This document shows, in pieces, positions 16,656-24,565 of a DNA stretch of 64,000 bases (position 1 is the stretch's first letter; the number at the start of each line of letters is the position of its first letter). The stretch lies in NCBI GenBank assembly GCA_030448005.1, contig JAUJNT010000001.1, forward strand, positions 159,884 through 223,883, read 5' to 3'. The translations under genes and the position numbers were made by a program. The notes beneath the pieces are model-generated. The model did not search any database, was not told the origin of the DNA, and saw nothing but the letters and a program-made list of their open reading frames with translations. This stretch comes from Thermoleophilaceae bacterium (lineage in GTDB: Bacteria; Actinomycetota; Thermoleophilia; Solirubrobacterales; Thermoleophilaceae).

Positions 16656-17184
16656 CCTCGTGCTCCTTCAGGCCTTGCTCCAGTTGCTTGATCGCCCGAT
16701 GGATCAACACCTTCGTGGCCCCTTCGGAGCGGTCGATCGCCCGCGCGATCTCGCGGTTGTCCATACCCAGCGCAAAGCGCATGATGAGCGCCTCGCGGCG
16801 GTCCTCCGGAAGCTTCGACACACCGTCGAGCACGTCTCGAAGCTCCTCGCGCCCTTCCGCCAGGTCCGCGGTGCTGTGCAGCGCAGACACCACGGCGGCG
16901 TCCTCCAGCTGGGTCTGAGGCCGGCGCGAGCGGTCCCTGTAGTAGTTGGCCGCGAGGTTGTGAGCTATCCGTATGAGCCACGGCCGCAGCGGGCGCCCAT
17001 GTGACTCGCGCTGCGCGCGCTCGAAGTGACGGTAGGCCTGCAGGAAGGTCTGCTCCGTTAGGTCCTCGGCATCGTGATGGTTGCCGACGCGGTAGTACGA
17101 ATAGCTGTAGACGTCCCGCAGGTGGGAGCGGTAGAGCTCCGTGAACTCGTTGTCCAGCCGCCGCTTGTCCGCGTCCTCGTGCAC
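16648..17184 (-). CDS. ECF RNA polymerase sigma factor
   Basis: A 178-residue ECF sigma factor starting at GTG 17184. Region 2: FTELYRSHLRDVYSYSYYRVGNHHDAEDLTEQTFLQAYRHFERA; RPWLIRIAHNLAANYYRD is the region 2.4 helix. Region 4: LPEDRREALIMRFALGMDNREIARAIDRSEGATKVLIHRAIKQLE. It overlaps a small membrane-protein gene rather than an RskA-type gene. Two unrelated ECF operons thus lie in tandem, separated by only 83 bases. Confidence 0.92.
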   Translation of the reverse strand: MHEDADKRRLDNEFTELYRSHLRDVYSYSYYRVGNHHDAEDLTEQTFLQAYRHFERAQRESHGRPLRPWLIRIAHNLAANYYRDRSRRPQTQLEDAAVVSALHSTADLAEGREELRDVLDGVSKLPEDRREALIMRFALGMDNREIARAIDRSEGATKVLIHRAIKQLEQGLKEHEDE

Positions 17185-17221
17185 TCATGGCCAGCCTACT
17201 CCGGAGATCGCGGACGGCTTC

Positions 17222-17950
17222 TCAGGCCGCGTAGCTCTCCGCCGCCTCTTCGTTCGCCGGCTCCGGCTGCGATCTCATCGGGCCTCCCAGCCACGCCCAC
17301 TGCAGTTCCACGCACGGCCATATCCGGGCGGTGACCTCCGCCGCCAGATGCGGCGAGGGCGCCTCGACCCGGGGATAGCTCAGCGGGCGACCACAACGGA
17401 TGCTCACGCGCACGGGACGGATGCGCCAGCCGCGCCGCGCCCGCTCGCTCCCCGCAACCGCGATCGGCACCACCGGCGCGCCGCTCTCGAGCGCCAACCT
17501 GCCCACACCGCGCTTTGGATCCTGTAGGGGCCCGGACCGGTGACGGGTACCTTCGGGGAAGATCACGACCGCCTCGCCCCGCTCGAGCAGGGTCAGGGCG
17601 GTGGCCAGAGACTCCGCGTCGGACTCGCCCCGCCTGACCGGGAAGGCGCCGAGGCAGTTGAGGAACCATCCCACCGCGCGGTTGTGGAAGATCTCCCGCT
17701 TGGCCATGAAGTAGATCGGGCGTCGCAGGCAGGTCCCGATCACGAAAGGGTCGAGAAAGCTGCGGTGGTTGGCGGCCAGGATCACCTTGCCGGCGGGGAT
17801 GTGCTCGCGTCCGGTCCGGCGGATGCGGAAGTAGAGGTGCAAGGCGGGCTGCGCGAACGCCCGGAACGGCCAATAGACGAGCCGGTTCACGCCGCGACGG
17901 CGGATGCGCTCGTGGTGGGGTGCGAGCCTCTCTGCCTCGGGCGTCTGCAT
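17222..17950 (-). CDS. 1-acyl-sn-glycerol-3-phosphate acyltransferase family protein
   Basis: A 242-residue PlsC-like acyltransferase. The H-x4-D catalytic motif is in ILAANHRSFLDPFVIG (about residue 60) and the glycerophosphate-binding motif FPEGTRHRSG near residue 130. It transfers an acyl chain to lysophosphatidic acid or a related lysolipid at the inner membrane face. It is the first of a short minus-strand run before the ECF sigma genes and is divergent from a small conserved gene, whose GTG start lies 46 bases away. Confidence 0.88.
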   Translation of the reverse strand: MQTPEAERLAPHHERIRRRGVNRLVYWPFRAFAQPALHLYFRIRRTGREHIPAGKVILAANHRSFLDPFVIGTCLRRPIYFMAKREIFHNRAVGWFLNCLGAFPVRRGESDAESLATALTLLERGEAVVIFPEGTRHRSGPLQDPKRGVGRLALESGAPVVPIAVAGSERARRGWRIRPVRVSIRCGRPLSYPRVEAPSPHLAAEVTARIWPCVELQWAWLGGPMRSQPEPANEEAAESYAA

Positions 17951-17996
17951 GACCTGTGCTACCCGCAGCGCGTGTCGCCGTTACGCTCCCCGTCCA

Positions 17997-18515
17997 GTGG
18001 ACCTGCGGCGAAGCGTCAACGGAGCACTGGCAGGTGGCGTGGCCGCCGCGGTGTGGGCGGCGCAGCAGCCACTCGACAAACGCGCGTTCGGCACCTCGAT
18101 CGACGACGTCGAGCTCCTGGGGAAGGCCGTGACGAGCGGCCGGGCGTGGCCGCTCCCGGGGGTGGCGCTCCACGTGCAGAACGGCGCGGCGTTCGGCGCT
18201 ATGTACGCCCAGCTCAGGCGCTTCCTGCCGGGCCCCGCGCCAGTGGTGGGCCTCGGCGCCGCGATGGTGGAGCACCTGGCGACGTGGACGCTGGTCGGCG
18301 TCGTGGACCGGTTTCACCCGCGCCGTGCCGAGCTTCCTCAGCTCAAGGGCGATCGGCGCGCGTTCTGGCAGGCCACCTGGCGCCACGCGGTGTTCGGCCT
18401 GGTGCTCGGCGAGCTCGAGCGGAGGCTCAACCCGGACTTCGACGAAGAGCCCCCCGTCGTGCCCGTGGCCTCCAACGGACACGGAAGCATGGAGGCGGTG
18501 GTAGGCGTCGCGTAG
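17997..18515 (+). CDS. Conserved hypothetical protein with glycine-rich membrane-like segments
   Basis: A 172-residue protein from GTG 17997. Two Gly/Ala-rich hydrophobic segments are visible (ALAGGVAAAVWAAQQPLD near residue 8 and VVGLGAAMVEHLATWTLVGVVD near residue 85), with a WRHAVFGLVLGELERRLNPDF C-terminal helix. I do not recognise the family. The gene is divergent from plsC and followed by a tRNA gene on the opposite strand. Function unknown; it is probably membrane-associated. Confidence 0.7.
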   Translation: MDLRRSVNGALAGGVAAAVWAAQQPLDKRAFGTSIDDVELLGKAVTSGRAWPLPGVALHVQNGAAFGAMYAQLRRFLPGPAPVVGLGAAMVEHLATWTLVGVVDRFHPRRAELPQLKGDRRAFWQATWRHAVFGLVLGELERRLNPDFDEEPPVVPVASNGHGSMEAVVGVA

Positions 18516-18525
18516 GAGCTGCGAG

Positions 18526-18598
18526 AGCCCACCCTCGGACTCGAACCGAGAACCTCTCCATTACAAGTGGAGTGCTCTGCCAATTGAGCTAGGCGGGC
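18526..18598 (-). tRNA. tRNA-Thr (anticodon UGU)
   Basis: A 73-base cloverleaf on the minus strand: acceptor GCCCGCC pairs with GGTGGGC (one G-U), D stem GCTC/GAGC, anticodon stem CTCCA/TGGAG with loop CTTGTAA (anticodon TGT), and T stem CTCGG/CCGAG with loop TTCGAGT. The discriminator base is U and CCA is not encoded. Confidence 0.95.
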
Positions 18599-18805
18599 AG
18601 GACGGATCGGTTGCCTGGCGCATGGGCCCCTTGCCGCTCAACTCTGCCGAGAACCCAGCGGCATCATCCGGGCAACCGAGCGGGATCCACGGCGTCAAGA
18701 TACCCCTCCGCCGGCTGAGGGCCGTCCCCTGCATCCCCCAACGCCGTCCCCGCAAGGTTGGCCGGCGCGCCCCCCCGCAAGGGCGCCGTGCCGGCCTGCG
18801 GTGGG

Positions 18806-18973
18806 TCAGGCTCTCGAGCCGAAGCGTCCGCCGAAGCCGAACCCGCCGCTCGGAATGCCGACGAGCAGGATCAGTACCGCGGCGACGATGCCTACGATCG
18901 CGCTGCCCGTGATTGCGACGAGCAAAAGGTATGCCAAAGCCGCCACGACCAGTGTGATGATCAAGCCGATCAT
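18806..18973 (-). CDS. Small hydrophobic membrane protein
   Basis: A 55-residue protein that is almost all membrane: two helices (LIITLVVAALAYLLLVAI and SAIVGIVAAVLILLVGI) followed by a Gly/Phe-rich tail GGFGFGGRFGSRA. ATG 18973 has a strong AGGAGGAAGGG ribosome-binding site, which supports a real gene. It lies downstream of sigH on the same strand. Function unknown; similar short two-helix proteins are common in Actinobacteria, often stress-related. Confidence 0.75.
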   Translation of the reverse strand: MIGLIITLVVAALAYLLLVAITGSAIVGIVAAVLILLVGIPSGGFGFGGRFGSRA

Positions 18974-19054
18974 TATCCCTTCCTCCTTGAATTGATAGAT
19001 AGGCCATCTCCTGGATACCCGGCACGAGATTGGGCCAAACCGCACAAGGTCAGG

Positions 19055-19762
19055 TCAGGCCAGCACCTCGCGCGAGGCCAGGTGCGCTCCCACCTTCCGC
19101 TTCACGCGCTGAAGTGCGTTGTCCACCGTCTTCGTGTCGCAGTTCAGCTCCTCGGCCACCACCTCGTAGGAGTGGCCGTCGAGGTAGAGCGAGAGCACGG
19201 AGCTCTCCAGCTCGGAGAGCACGCTCGACAGGCAGGTCACGAGGCTGTGCAGCTCCTCGCTCGAGATGGCCTGGTTCGCCGGGTCGTGCACCCGTGGGCC
19301 GGGCAGCATCTCGTCGAGGGTAGGGTCGCTGTCACCCCCCGACGCGGCGGCGGTCTGGGAGAAGGAGACGTACTCGTTGAGCGGGGTGTGCTTGTTGCGG
19401 GTGGAGGTCTTCACCGCGGTGATGATCTGACGCGTTATGCACAGCTCCGCGAAGTTGCGGAAGCTCGACTCCCGGTCGGTGCGAAAGTCCCTCACCGCCT
19501 TGTAGAGCCCGACGAGCCCCTCCTGAATCAGGTCGTCTGAGTCGCCGCCGATGAGAAAGTAGGAGCTCGCCTTCAGCCGGACGAAGCCGTAGTAACGCTT
19601 GACGATGCGGTCGTAGGCGTCCGGTCTGCCCTGCTTGGCCAGGGCGATCAGGTAGTCATCCTCAAGCTTACCCTTAGCCTGGGACCGTGCAAGGGGGGAC
19701 TGAGAGATAGATGCAGCCACGAATGCTCCTTCCGGACCCCTATCACGGGACCTGAAGCTCAT
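19055..19762 (-). CDS. sigH: RNA polymerase sigma factor SigH (Spo0H-like)
   Basis: A 235-residue sigma factor. Region 2 is clear (LIALAKQGRPDAYDRIVKRYYGFVRLKASSYFLIGGDSDDLIQEGLVGLYKAVRDF) and matches the SigH/Spo0H subgroup, as do ELCITRQIITAVKTSTRNKHTPLNEYVS and the C-terminal LSELESSVLSLYLDGHSYEVVAEELNCDTKTVDNALQRVKRKV. ATG 19762 follows GGGGAGG. Its place after rlmB mirrors the position of sigH in Bacillus. Its role in this organism is unknown; sporulation is not implied. Confidence 0.9.
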   Translation of the reverse strand: MSFRSRDRGPEGAFVAASISQSPLARSQAKGKLEDDYLIALAKQGRPDAYDRIVKRYYGFVRLKASSYFLIGGDSDDLIQEGLVGLYKAVRDFRTDRESSFRNFAELCITRQIITAVKTSTRNKHTPLNEYVSFSQTAAASGGDSDPTLDEMLPGPRVHDPANQAISSEELHSLVTCLSSVLSELESSVLSLYLDGHSYEVVAEELNCDTKTVDNALQRVKRKVGAHLASREVLA

Positions 19763-19866
19763 GGCGCGCTACCTCCCCTGGCGGCGCCCGGAAACCAGAG
19801 CGAGCCTCAGGCTCTACTCCAGCGTTATTTTTCTGGGCGCAAGTATGGCCCCGTTATGTCTCCTCG

Positions 19867-20562
19867 TCAACCCCCACCGCGGAAGTGCAGCATTCCGTAC
19901 ACGAGCGCCGCCGCGGCGGTGGAGACGTTGAGGGACCCCACCCGGCCTCGCTGCGGGAGGCAGACGAGGGCGTCGCAGCCGGCGGCCACACGTGGCCGCA
20001 GCCCCCTGCCCTCCGATCCGAGCACCAGCACGACCCTGCCACGGTAGTCGGGCTGGTGGTAGGGCACGGCCGCCTCGGAGACCTCCGCGCCATACACCCA
20101 CGCGCCGGCGTCCTTTGCCCGGCCGAGCCAGTTGGCCAGGTTCGGGACCTGTGCCACCGCCAGGTGCTCGACCGCCCCCGCGGAGGCCTTGCAGGCCGCC
20201 GGGGTGACCTCCGCCGATCGGCGCGCGGGGATCACCACGCCCGTCGCCCCGGCCGACTCGGCCACCCGGCAGACCGCCCCGAGGTTATGGGGGTCCTGGA
20301 TCTCGTCGAGGCAGATTACGAGCGCGTCGTCCTGGTCGAGCAGCCGCGCGACATCTACGTATGGATACGCTCCCGCGTCTGCACAGACGCCCTGGTGATC
20401 GGGCGATCCACAAAGCCGCTCGAGCGCTGAGGCATCGGCCCGTTCCGCGTCGACCCCGGAGAGCCACTCCTCGCCCGCGGCGGCGGGGCTTACCCAGACC
20501 CGCTTCACATCGCGCCGGCCGCGCAGCGCCTCACGGACCGGGTTGCGCCCGTAGACGATCAC
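19867..20562 (-). CDS. rlmB: 23S rRNA (guanosine-2'-O)-methyltransferase RlmB (SpoU family)
   Basis: A 231-residue SPOUT-class methyltransferase that methylates a conserved guanosine of 23S rRNA. The N-terminal substrate-binding domain (VYGRNPVREALRG) precedes the knotted catalytic domain with motif 1 (DEIQDPHNLGAVCRVAESAGATGVVIP), motif 2 (VLVLGSEGRGLRP) and motif 3 (LPQRGRVGSLNVSTAAAALVYGML). GTG 20562 overlaps the cysS stop (GTGA). The order cysS-rlmB-sigH is the same as in Bacillus, where mrnC and yacP also lie between; both are missing here. Confidence 0.93.
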   Translation of the reverse strand: MIVYGRNPVREALRGRRDVKRVWVSPAAAGEEWLSGVDAERADASALERLCGSPDHQGVCADAGAYPYVDVARLLDQDDALVICLDEIQDPHNLGAVCRVAESAGATGVVIPARRSAEVTPAACKASAGAVEHLAVAQVPNLANWLGRAKDAGAWVYGAEVSEAAVPYHQPDYRGRVVLVLGSEGRGLRPRVAAGCDALVCLPQRGRVGSLNVSTAAAALVYGMLHFRGGG

Positions 20563-21923
20563 CCTCTACGTACGAGCCGAGCACCCATAGGGGTGTCGCG
20601 CACCTCGTAGCCCATCTCCGCCAGCTCCTCCCGCTTGCGGTCCGCGAGCTCGAAGTCACGGGTGCGGCGGGCCTCCTCCCGCTCCTCGAGTAGCACGCGG
20701 GCCTCACCGTCGGGCCCGCCCTCATCGGGTCCCAGGAGCTCTTCGAGCCCCAGGAGGTGGAGCATCTCGGGCAGACGCCCGGCCCCGACGCGCTCCCCAT
20801 GCTCGAGCCGGCGGTTGGCCTCGCTTACCCAATCGAATAGGACGGCTCGCGCCGCGGGGGTGTTGAAGTCCTCAGCCAGTGCGTCGAAGAAGCGCTCCGC
20901 GTACTCCTCGATCCCCGCGGGGTCGGGCGCGCCGGGGTCGAGCCGTCGGCCAAGCTCACGAATGCGCTCTGCCGCTCGTCCGGCCTCGAGGAGGGTGTCG
21001 TTCGAGAACGCGAGGGGCTGGCGGTAGTGCCCCGAGACGAAGTACATGATGAGCGCGTCACGGCCGTGCTCGTCGAGCGCTCCGTGGAGCAGGCTGATGT
21101 TGCCCACGGACTTCGCCATCTTCTCCCTGCCCATCTGCACCATCCCGTTGTGCATCCATATGCGCGCGAGTGGACGGCCGCGCGCCGCCTCGGTCTGGGC
21201 GATCTCGTTCTCGTGGTGTGGGAAGACGAGATCGCTGCCTCCGCCGTGTATCTCGAAGTCGGTGCCGAGCAACTCCTCCGCCATCGCCGAGCACTCGATG
21301 TGCCAGCCGGGGCGCCCCTCCCCCCAAGGCGCGGGCCAGGCTGTGTCCTCGCCCTCCTTGCGCGCCTTCCAGAGGGCGAAGTCCGCCGGGCTCTCCTTCA
21401 GCTCGGCCGCATCGTCGCCTTCCCCCTGGGCCATCTCCTCCGGCGAGCGGTTCGAGAGCTTGCCGTAGTCCCCGAAGCTTGCGACCCTGAAGTAGACGTC
21501 GCCGCCGGCGGCGTAGGCGTGCCCCGCGTCGATCAGGACGCGGATGAGCTCTACGATGGCAGCGACCGAGTCGGTGGCGAGCGGCTCGTGGTCGGGCCTG
21601 CCCAGCCCGAGCCGCTCGGTGTCCTCGATGTAGTGGGCGGTCATCTCGCCCGCCAGCGCGTCACTTGCCACCCCGGCAGCCTGCGCAGCCGCGTAGATCT
21701 TGTCGTTCACGTCGGTGATGTTCTCGACCAGCGTGACCTCGAGGCCCTCGTGCTCGAGGAACCGCTTGAGCAGCGCGAAGACCACGAAGGGGCGGGCGTT
21801 TCCCACGTGCACGCGCCCGTACACGGTGGGGCCGCAGGTGTAGATGCCCACCCGGCCCGGCACGCGCGGGTCGAGCGGAGTGAGTCCTCCCCTCAGGGTG
21901 TCGTGGAGCTGGACCTCGCGCAC
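20559..21923 (-). CDS. cysS: Cysteinyl-tRNA synthetase
   Basis: A 454-residue class I synthetase that charges tRNA-Cys. Signature motifs: zinc-site cysteine and HIGH-like motif in YTCGPTVYGRVHVGNARPF, GGGSDLVFPHHENEIAQTEA, and KMAKSVGN (KMSKS). The C-terminal part has the helical anticodon-binding region with RKREELAEMGYEVRDTPMG. GTG 21923 lies 22 bases after the ispF stop, so the genes are cotranscribed; its stop overlaps the rlmB start. Confidence 0.96.
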   Translation of the reverse strand: MREVQLHDTLRGGLTPLDPRVPGRVGIYTCGPTVYGRVHVGNARPFVVFALLKRFLEHEGLEVTLVENITDVNDKIYAAAQAAGVASDALAGEMTAHYIEDTERLGLGRPDHEPLATDSVAAIVELIRVLIDAGHAYAAGGDVYFRVASFGDYGKLSNRSPEEMAQGEGDDAAELKESPADFALWKARKEGEDTAWPAPWGEGRPGWHIECSAMAEELLGTDFEIHGGGSDLVFPHHENEIAQTEAARGRPLARIWMHNGMVQMGREKMAKSVGNISLLHGALDEHGRDALIMYFVSGHYRQPLAFSNDTLLEAGRAAERIRELGRRLDPGAPDPAGIEEYAERFFDALAEDFNTPAARAVLFDWVSEANRRLEHGERVGAGRLPEMLHLLGLEELLGPDEGGPDGEARVLLEEREEARRTRDFELADRKREELAEMGYEVRDTPMGARLVRRG

Positions 21924-21945
21924 GGAACCCAGGCTATGACAACGC

Positions 21946-22428
21946 TCAAGCCCGCTCGACGGTCGCGCTGGCAAGCGCAGCGACGCCCTCGTCGCGTCCG
22001 ATGAAGCCCATGCCCTCGTTGGTGGTGAACTTGACGTTCACGTCGAGCGGCCGGATGCCTATGGCGTCGGAGAGCGCGCCGCGCATGGACTCGCGGTGAG
22101 GACCGAGCTTCGGCCGTTCGCAGATCACCGTCGAGTCCACGTGGAGCACCGTCCAACCCTGCCCGTGAAGGAACCCACGCACCTCGCGCAGGAGGCCGAT
22201 CGAGTCGGCGTCGCGCCAGCGCTCGTCGGTGTCCGGGAAGTGCAGCCCGATGTCCCCCAGTCCGGCTGCGCCGAGGAGGGCGTCGATCACCGCGTGGGTG
22301 AGCACGTCCGCGTCGGAGTGACCCACCGGGCCGCGTACCGCGCCGGGCACCTCGACGCCGCCGAGCACCAGCGGCCGTCCTCCGGCCAGCCGGTGGGAGT
22401 CGTACCCAATGCCCGAGCGGACGCTCAT
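21946..22428 (-). CDS. ispF: 2-C-methyl-D-erythritol 2,4-cyclodiphosphate synthase
   Basis: A 160-residue MEP-pathway enzyme forming the cyclic diphosphate intermediate of isoprenoid synthesis; it acts as a trimer in the cytoplasm. Metal ligands are in GIGYDSHRL (D-x-H) and GHSDADVLTHAVIDALLGAAGLGDIGLHFPDTD. FTTNEGMGFIGRDEGVAALASATV is the standard C-terminus. Unlike the IspDF fusion found in some bacteria, IspD here is a separate gene, with a PHP-family gene inserted between the two. Confidence 0.96.
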   Translation of the reverse strand: MSVRSGIGYDSHRLAGGRPLVLGGVEVPGAVRGPVGHSDADVLTHAVIDALLGAAGLGDIGLHFPDTDERWRDADSIGLLREVRGFLHGQGWTVLHVDSTVICERPKLGPHRESMRGALSDAIGIRPLDVNVKFTTNEGMGFIGRDEGVAALASATVERA

Positions 22429-22437
22429 GAGCTCACG

Positions 22438-23268
22438 CTATCCGAGCGCCTCGAGACGCCGCCGGCGGCGGTCGAACACCACCAGCTCGCTCACGCCGAG
22501 CTCGCCCAGCCACTCAAGCGCCCGCTCGTACTCGTGGCCGAGGTGCTCGGGGACGTGGGCGTCGCTCGAGAGCGCAACCGGACGACCGATTTCGAGGCAC
22601 ATCTGAAGGAAGGCGGCGTCCGGATAGATCTCGCCGACCGGCTTTCGCAGCCCGGCGGTGGAGACCTCGATCGCGACGTCGGACTCCGCGATCCCCGCCA
22701 TGGCGAGCTCGTAGAAGCGGCGCCGGTCGCCGACGGGAAGCGGCGCGCCGCTTCCCCAGACCTTTACGAGGTCGGGATGGGCCAGGATGTCGAACAGCCC
22801 CGAGCGGGCCGCCTCACCGAGGGTCTCGAAGTACCGTCGCCACACCTGCTCGGGTTCACCCGAGCGCCAGATATCCCAGGGGGTGCCGAGCATGTCGACC
22901 GCCTCGTCGCGCAGGAAGTGGACCGAGCCGACGACGTAGTCCCACTCCCGGGCATCGAGCAGGTTGGCGGTGCGGTCCTCCCGCCCCGGCACGAAGTCGG
23001 CCTCGATCCCGAGTCGCAGGTCGGTCTCCTCGCGCACGAAGGCGCAGTAGGCGTCGATGTCGTCATGGGCATTCTGCCTCCACCACGGGTGCGTCCAGAC
23101 CTCGAGTGCCTGCCCGAAGCGGTGCACGTGCTCGGAGACCCCCAGCTCCTGGATCCCACGGGCGGAGGCCGCCTCGCGGTAGCGCTCGGCGTTGGCCGCG
23201 GTGAAGTAGTCGGACGCCGGGGTGCCCTCGTCGTCGGGGCGCAGGTGCACGTGGTAGTCGGTGAGCAC
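22438..23268 (-). CDS. PHP-domain phosphatase (histidinol-phosphatase-like)
   Basis: A 276-residue PHP hydrolase. Metal-binding motifs: TDYHVHLRPDDEG at the N-terminus, LGVSEHVHRF, LGIEADFVPG, VGSVHFL, DILAHPDLVK and SSDAHVPEHLG at the C-terminus. This pattern fits HisK-type histidinol-phosphate phosphatases, which give histidinol for histidine synthesis, but related PHP enzymes act on other phosphates. GTG 23268 sits 2 bases from the ispD stop, so it is cotranscribed with the MEP genes. Confidence 0.85.
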   Translation of the reverse strand: MLTDYHVHLRPDDEGTPASDYFTAANAERYREAASARGIQELGVSEHVHRFGQALEVWTHPWWRQNAHDDIDAYCAFVREETDLRLGIEADFVPGREDRTANLLDAREWDYVVGSVHFLRDEAVDMLGTPWDIWRSGEPEQVWRRYFETLGEAARSGLFDILAHPDLVKVWGSGAPLPVGDRRRFYELAMAGIAESDVAIEVSTAGLRKPVGEIYPDAAFLQMCLEIGRPVALSSDAHVPEHLGHEYERALEWLGELGVSELVVFDRRRRRLEALG

Positions 23269-23270
23269 GG

Positions 23271-23921
23271 CTACGAGGGCACCCGCCAGGCCAGCAGGGT
23301 CTCCGCGAGCCTCAGGTCGGTGGCGGTCGTGACCTTGAGGTTCTCCACCGGGGCCTCCACGACCGCGATCGTTCCGCCGGCGGCTTCGACTAGGGAGGCG
23401 TCGTCGGTGGCGGCGGCGAGGGTCTCGGCGCCCACGTCGAGGGCGTTGCGAAGTGTCGCGGCCCGGAACACCTGAGGTGTCTGCACCGTCCAGAGCACGG
23501 AGCGGTCGAGCGTGCGAAGCACCCGGCCGTGGACGTCGGCCTCCTTGATGGTGTCGGTGACCGGGGCTGCTGCGATCACTCCATCCGTATCACCCTCCCG
23601 CAGCTCGAGCAGGCAGCGTTCCACGAGGTCGCGGGTGAGCAGCGGACGGGCGGCGTCATGCACCACCGCCACCGCGGCCTCGGGCGCCACGGCGAGAGCC
23701 GCCCGCACGGAAGCCGAGCGCGACGCACCCCCCTTCACGCGGTCTGGGCCCGCCTCATATCCGGCGGGCACCGCCACGACGACGCGGTCGCAGACCGTGG
23801 CCAGCACCTCCACGCTCCATTCGAGCAGCGGCCGGCCGGCCAGAACGACGAACGCCTTGGGCCGGTTGGCTCCAAGGCGTTCGCCGCTTCCGCCGGCGGG
23901 AACGACCCCGACGACGGTCAA
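23271..23921 (-). CDS. ispD: 2-C-methyl-D-erythritol 4-phosphate cytidylyltransferase
   Basis: A 216-residue nucleotidyltransferase using CTP to activate methylerythritol phosphate in the MEP pathway. The nucleotide loop VPAGGSGERLGANRPKAFVVLAGRPLLEW, VVHDAARPLLT, and TVQTPQVFRAATL with the C-terminal KVTTATDLRLAETLL define the family. Nine bases separate it from carD and two from the PHP gene, consistent with one operon. Confidence 0.95.
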   Translation of the reverse strand: MTVVGVVPAGGSGERLGANRPKAFVVLAGRPLLEWSVEVLATVCDRVVVAVPAGYEAGPDRVKGGASRSASVRAALAVAPEAAVAVVHDAARPLLTRDLVERCLLELREGDTDGVIAAAPVTDTIKEADVHGRVLRTLDRSVLWTVQTPQVFRAATLRNALDVGAETLAAATDDASLVEAAGGTIAVVEAPVENLKVTTATDLRLAETLLAWRVPS

Positions 23922-23930
23922 GGGACGGGA

Positions 23931-24512
23931 CTACGCGGTCGCCGCCGCGCCGTTGCGGCCGACGTGGGCGTTCTCGATGAGCGAGTCGAGGTGGTCCTCT
24001 GACTCGTCCTCCTCCATCTCGAGCGCGTACATCAGCTCGGAGGCGAGGATCTTCTTGGCACGGGTGTACATCTGCTTCTCGCCCGTCGAGAGCCCCTTCT
24101 CGGACTCGCGGATGGCGAGGTTGCGAACCACCTCGGCGAGCTCGAATACGTCGCCCGTCTTGATCTTCTCGCGGTTGTGCTTGAAGCGCCGGTTCCAGTT
24201 CTTCGGCATCTGGCTGACGTCGTCGCGGAGGACAGACAGCACCTTGGCAACCGCCTCCTCCCCGATCACGCGCCGGAGCCCGGCTCGGCCGGCGTTCTCA
24301 CACGGCACCATCACCGTCATGTCGTTGTGCAGGATCTGAATCGTCAGGTACTGGCGCTTCTCCCCCAGCACCTCCTTCTTCTCCTTCTTCAGGACCTTGC
24401 CCGCCCCGTGGTGCGGATACACGACATGGTCTCCCACCTCGTACTCGATATGGGGTACCTCTCGCGTGATCTCGAGATCCGCGAAGTCTTGCTCAATCGC
24501 CGTTTCGGAAAT
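23931..24512 (-). CDS. carD: CarD-family RNA polymerase-binding regulator, probable AUU start
   Basis: CarD binds the RNA polymerase beta subunit and stabilises open promoter complexes. The RNAP-interacting domain (VGDHVVYPHHGAGKV through VMVPCENAGRAGLRRVI) is followed by the helical DNA-binding domain, with WNRRFKHNREKIKTGDVFELAEVVRNLAIRESEKGLSTGEKQMYTRAKKILASEL. The nearest conventional start, GTG 24437, would cut into the first beta strand and has no ribosome-binding site. Reading up the frame, an ATT at 24512 lies six bases after a perfect AGGAGGG, giving a 193-residue protein beginning ISETAIEQDFADLEITREVPH. No ATG, GTG or TTG lies between. It is cotranscribed with ispD and probably disA. 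Confidence 0.88.
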   Translation of the reverse strand: MSETAIEQDFADLEITREVPHIEYEVGDHVVYPHHGAGKVLKKEKKEVLGEKRQYLTIQILHNDMTVMVPCENAGRAGLRRVIGEEAVAKVLSVLRDDVSQMPKNWNRRFKHNREKIKTGDVFELAEVVRNLAIRESEKGLSTGEKQMYTRAKKILASELMYALEMEEDESEDHLDSLIENAHVGRNGAAATA

Positions 24513-24518
24513 GACGTT

Positions 24519-24525
24519 CCCTCCT
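24519..24525 (-). promoter_or_regulatory. Strong ribosome-binding site that sets the carD start
   Basis: AGGAGGG on the minus strand, six bases before an ATT triplet at 24512-24510 in the carD frame. No ATG, GTG or TTG is correctly spaced from it, which is the evidence for a non-canonical start. Confidence 0.6.
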
Positions 24526-24565
24526 AGTTCGAAACCCCGCAGCGTCGCTGCCCCGAGGTACTCCT

